A stretch of DNA of 64,000 nucleotides from Viscum album (Eukaryota > Streptophyta > Magnoliopsida > Santalales > Viscaceae), in NCBI GenBank assembly GCA_963277665.1, contig OY728159.1, positions 1,024,629,343-1,024,693,342 of the forward strand. Direction: 5' to 3'. The position numbers were made by a program, and so were the translations under genes. The notes under the pieces are model-generated. The model was not told where the DNA came from. It worked only from the letters and a program-made list of their open reading frames with translations, and searched no databases. Below, in pieces: positions 61,922-64,000 of this stretch. Numbering within the stretch: the stretch's first letter is position 1; each line of letters starts with the position of its first letter.

Positions 61922-64000
61922 TGGTTTTAAGATCCTAGTTTTCTATGGGGTATTGATCATTTAAATTTAATTTCTAACATTTTTTATATCTAAATTAAAG
62001 TGAATCAGAGTTTGAGAAAGTTTTAGAGGTGTCTGTGGCTTGTTTGGATCTAAGAGATCTGATTTTTTGAGAAATAGAATGAAACGTGAAATTGGAACTT
62101 GGGTAGTGATAAAAGTACTGATTAATCATGTGACCCATATATAAACAATCATGGTTAGGAAAAACATGAAATGAACATCGTATGATCATGTGAAAAAACT
62201 ATATAAATTTTTTAGAGGTGAAATGAATGGTTAGTGAATGGTTTTTCTAGCTGTGCACTTATCCATGTGAGGTTGGGTGAATTTTGGACAAAGAGTGCTC
62301 ATGGTTCGTGCATGATTATTCTAACTATGTGCTAGACTGTGTAAGGGTTATCCCCTATTAGGTATTACTGGAAAATATTTGGTGAAAGGTAAGTCTAAAC
62401 ATGTATCAAACCATGTAACCTCTTTTTAAATTATTAAATTACATATTTTTTCCTCCTTCAACTTATAACTAAAGTCACCATTATTTTCCTTCTTTCTCCA
62501 GCATCATCCCACCATGAGAGCTCCATCTTCCTATCAACATAGGAATTGATCCTCCTCCCTCATATGACATTTGTTTCACATGTTTTTAAACATGTTGTAT
62601 ATCTATTGGTAAGACCTTAAATCTTATTTCTTTATTTATTTATAAATTTTCCATATGTAATTCTAAATCTATGAAAAAAAATATGCCTTATTTTCAGTGT
62701 GTTTGTCTGGTTTTGATATTTCTCCCATTTTATCCCAAATATAAAGCTGATATCGGAAAAGGAGTCATATACCAACATAAGGTAGGTGATCTCATTATTT
62801 TCCCTAAATGTTATAGTGTCTATAAATTGTGTCATTGTGATGTGATCTGGACCTTATGTGCATCGCCTCTAAAATATAATGTTACTTTAAATTAAATACT
62901 ATACCTTGATGAGATACTCCCTTATACCCCATGATAATTTTAAAAGGTTGATGACCTCAATTAAAGCACCCCTTGGGGTGTGTTTATTACGTTCCTATAC
63001 ACTTTTACCATGTATTGTGACCAATTCAAATATTGAGGTGGGTTCAGTTGAACATTTATGATCTAATGAGTAAACTAAAATAATTAAATTACTAAATGAT
63101 TAATCATGAAACATGAATGGGAAGGCCATGTGACTTAAACTTATTGAACATGACTAATTCCCATCACTAAATGGGTTTTAATGGAAATTTAAATGGTTTA
63201 AATGTATTACATGGTCCTTATAAAATGATGAATTATGCTCATGAATAAATGAGATTAGATGAAATGTGAAATGGATTATACTTCACTTGGATTTTATTAT
63301 GACCACTATATGCAGTTATATGATATATTTCCTTAGGAAATTATTATATTCCCTATTAAGTTTTCCTTGAATACCCATAGGATTTCCCTTTAATTTATAT
63401 ATTTGTTTTCCAAGAGTTGATACCACTATTGGACCTAATCATTATCTCACATAGATAACTGCCCAGTTTTATTTCAATAGAATCATCAGTAACATTTATC
63501 CAAATATTGGAATTCCTTCTATTGTATCCTTGGATTCCTATGGATATCTTATGATGTTGAAAATCTCATATCATCTCATTGAATTCTAATCAAGTATATC
63601 CAGAGGCTATCTAGGAATTTTTCCATGATATCATCACATTTATATTTATATGAATGCATTATCAATTGTTCATCCTTGGAATACACTCATACACCCTAGC
63701 CAGACTGCATTAGTTATTAATATGAGTTGGCTCAATATTTTGATATCAAATATTCTTTTGTTACTCCTTGGGTCCTATATTATTATTATTATTGTCACAT
63801 TTTCACTTATCCAGAGACATTTTTTCTTTGGCCGAAGTAGGTGGGTCATATGGGTTTCACCCTAGAACACGAGATGATTTGGTTTATTAATTTTTCTACC
63901 TTATTTATAACCTACACACTATTAATTTTATACATATTAACATGGTATTATTATAAATAATTGGTGGAAGCTTAATAAGTTTTACTCACACCCTATTTAG
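61922..64000 (+). repeat. 3' LTR of the old element (runs off the window)
   Basis: Direct copy of 36000-36239 plus 54050 to about 55850. It shows the sequence without the CACTA insertion across the target (CATGGTTAGGAAAAACATG, about 62150), confirming a clean insertion. The last base of the window corresponds to about 55850 in the other LTR. Confidence 0.78.

Larger units (their letters stand above)
36000..64000 (+). mobile_element. Old chromovirus-like Ty3 retrotransposon split by a CACTA insertion (3' end outside window)
   Basis: The flanks of the CACTA element (36000-36239 and 54050 to about 56000) together match 61922-64000, for instance TGGTTAGTGAACAG/TGGTTAGTGAATGG and AATTTTGGACAAAGAGTG. 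This identifies two diverged LTRs in direct orientation. Between them lie decayed pol remnants in Ty3 order (protease-RT linker, RT, integrase) and a purine tract before the second LTR. The integrase phrase VIVDRLTKSTHF is typical of chromoviruses. The many stops and LTR differences show great age. Confidence 0.8.

Overview
This window is repetitive nuclear DNA from a flowering plant. I see no host gene, rRNA, tRNA or organelle sequence. The evidence is a Tat/Ogre-type Ty3 retrotransposon with the plant-specific second (archaeal-type) RNase H, a CACTA (En/Spm) transposon with spliced TNPD and TNPA-like genes, a decayed Mutator-like transposase with a plant mobile domain (PMD), a decayed chromovirus-type retrotransposon, and AT-rich spacers. 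The species cannot be named from this. || Layout: (1) 1-19537 is the 3' part of one large Tat-lineage element. One reading frame runs from base 3 to 8906 (extra 5' ORF, gag, protease, RT, RNase H, archaeal-type RNase H, integrase), broken only by five stop codons. It is followed by short repeats carrying ATGACRTTAAACT, a seven-exon antisense PMD gene (12336-16698) with its own promoter and leader intron, a polypurine tract, and a 2344-bp 3' LTR (17194-19537, TGTTG...CAACA). (2) 19538-26900 is AT-rich DNA with old diverged repeats. (3) About 27300-33370 is a heavily decayed Mutator-like element: MULE transposase remnants followed on the same strand by PMD remnants. (4) 33371-35999 is AT-rich, without genes. 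(5) 36000-64000 is an old chromovirus-like LTR retrotransposon. Its 5' LTR is split by a much younger 17.8-kb CACTA element (36240-54046) with an 11-bp terminal inverted repeat and an ATA target duplication; its 3' LTR runs off the window. || The CACTA element reads right to left: 5' terminus and subterminal repeats (54046-53685), a leader exon and probable microexon, TNPD (52110-48682), TNPA-like gene (48293-46024), a G-rich minisatellite (about 45120-45880), about 8 kb of satellite DNA, and the 3' subterminal repeats (36670-36261). The satellite is the most striking object here. A ~171-bp monomer array of about 39 monomers shows higher-order organisation: the spacing series 344, 343, 514, 344, 513 repeats three times, a 12-monomer unit of 2057-2058 bp. 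This array is nested in a different ~180-bp satellite, and both lie inside a DNA transposon. || Other signals worth following are two families of hairpins with compensatory stem changes in the Tat element, and a 9-mer (CGCGCAAGT, both strands) clustered around the divergent antisense-gene and LTR promoters. Splice sites, frames and repeat periods were read by eye; family names rest on remembered domain signatures, not searches.
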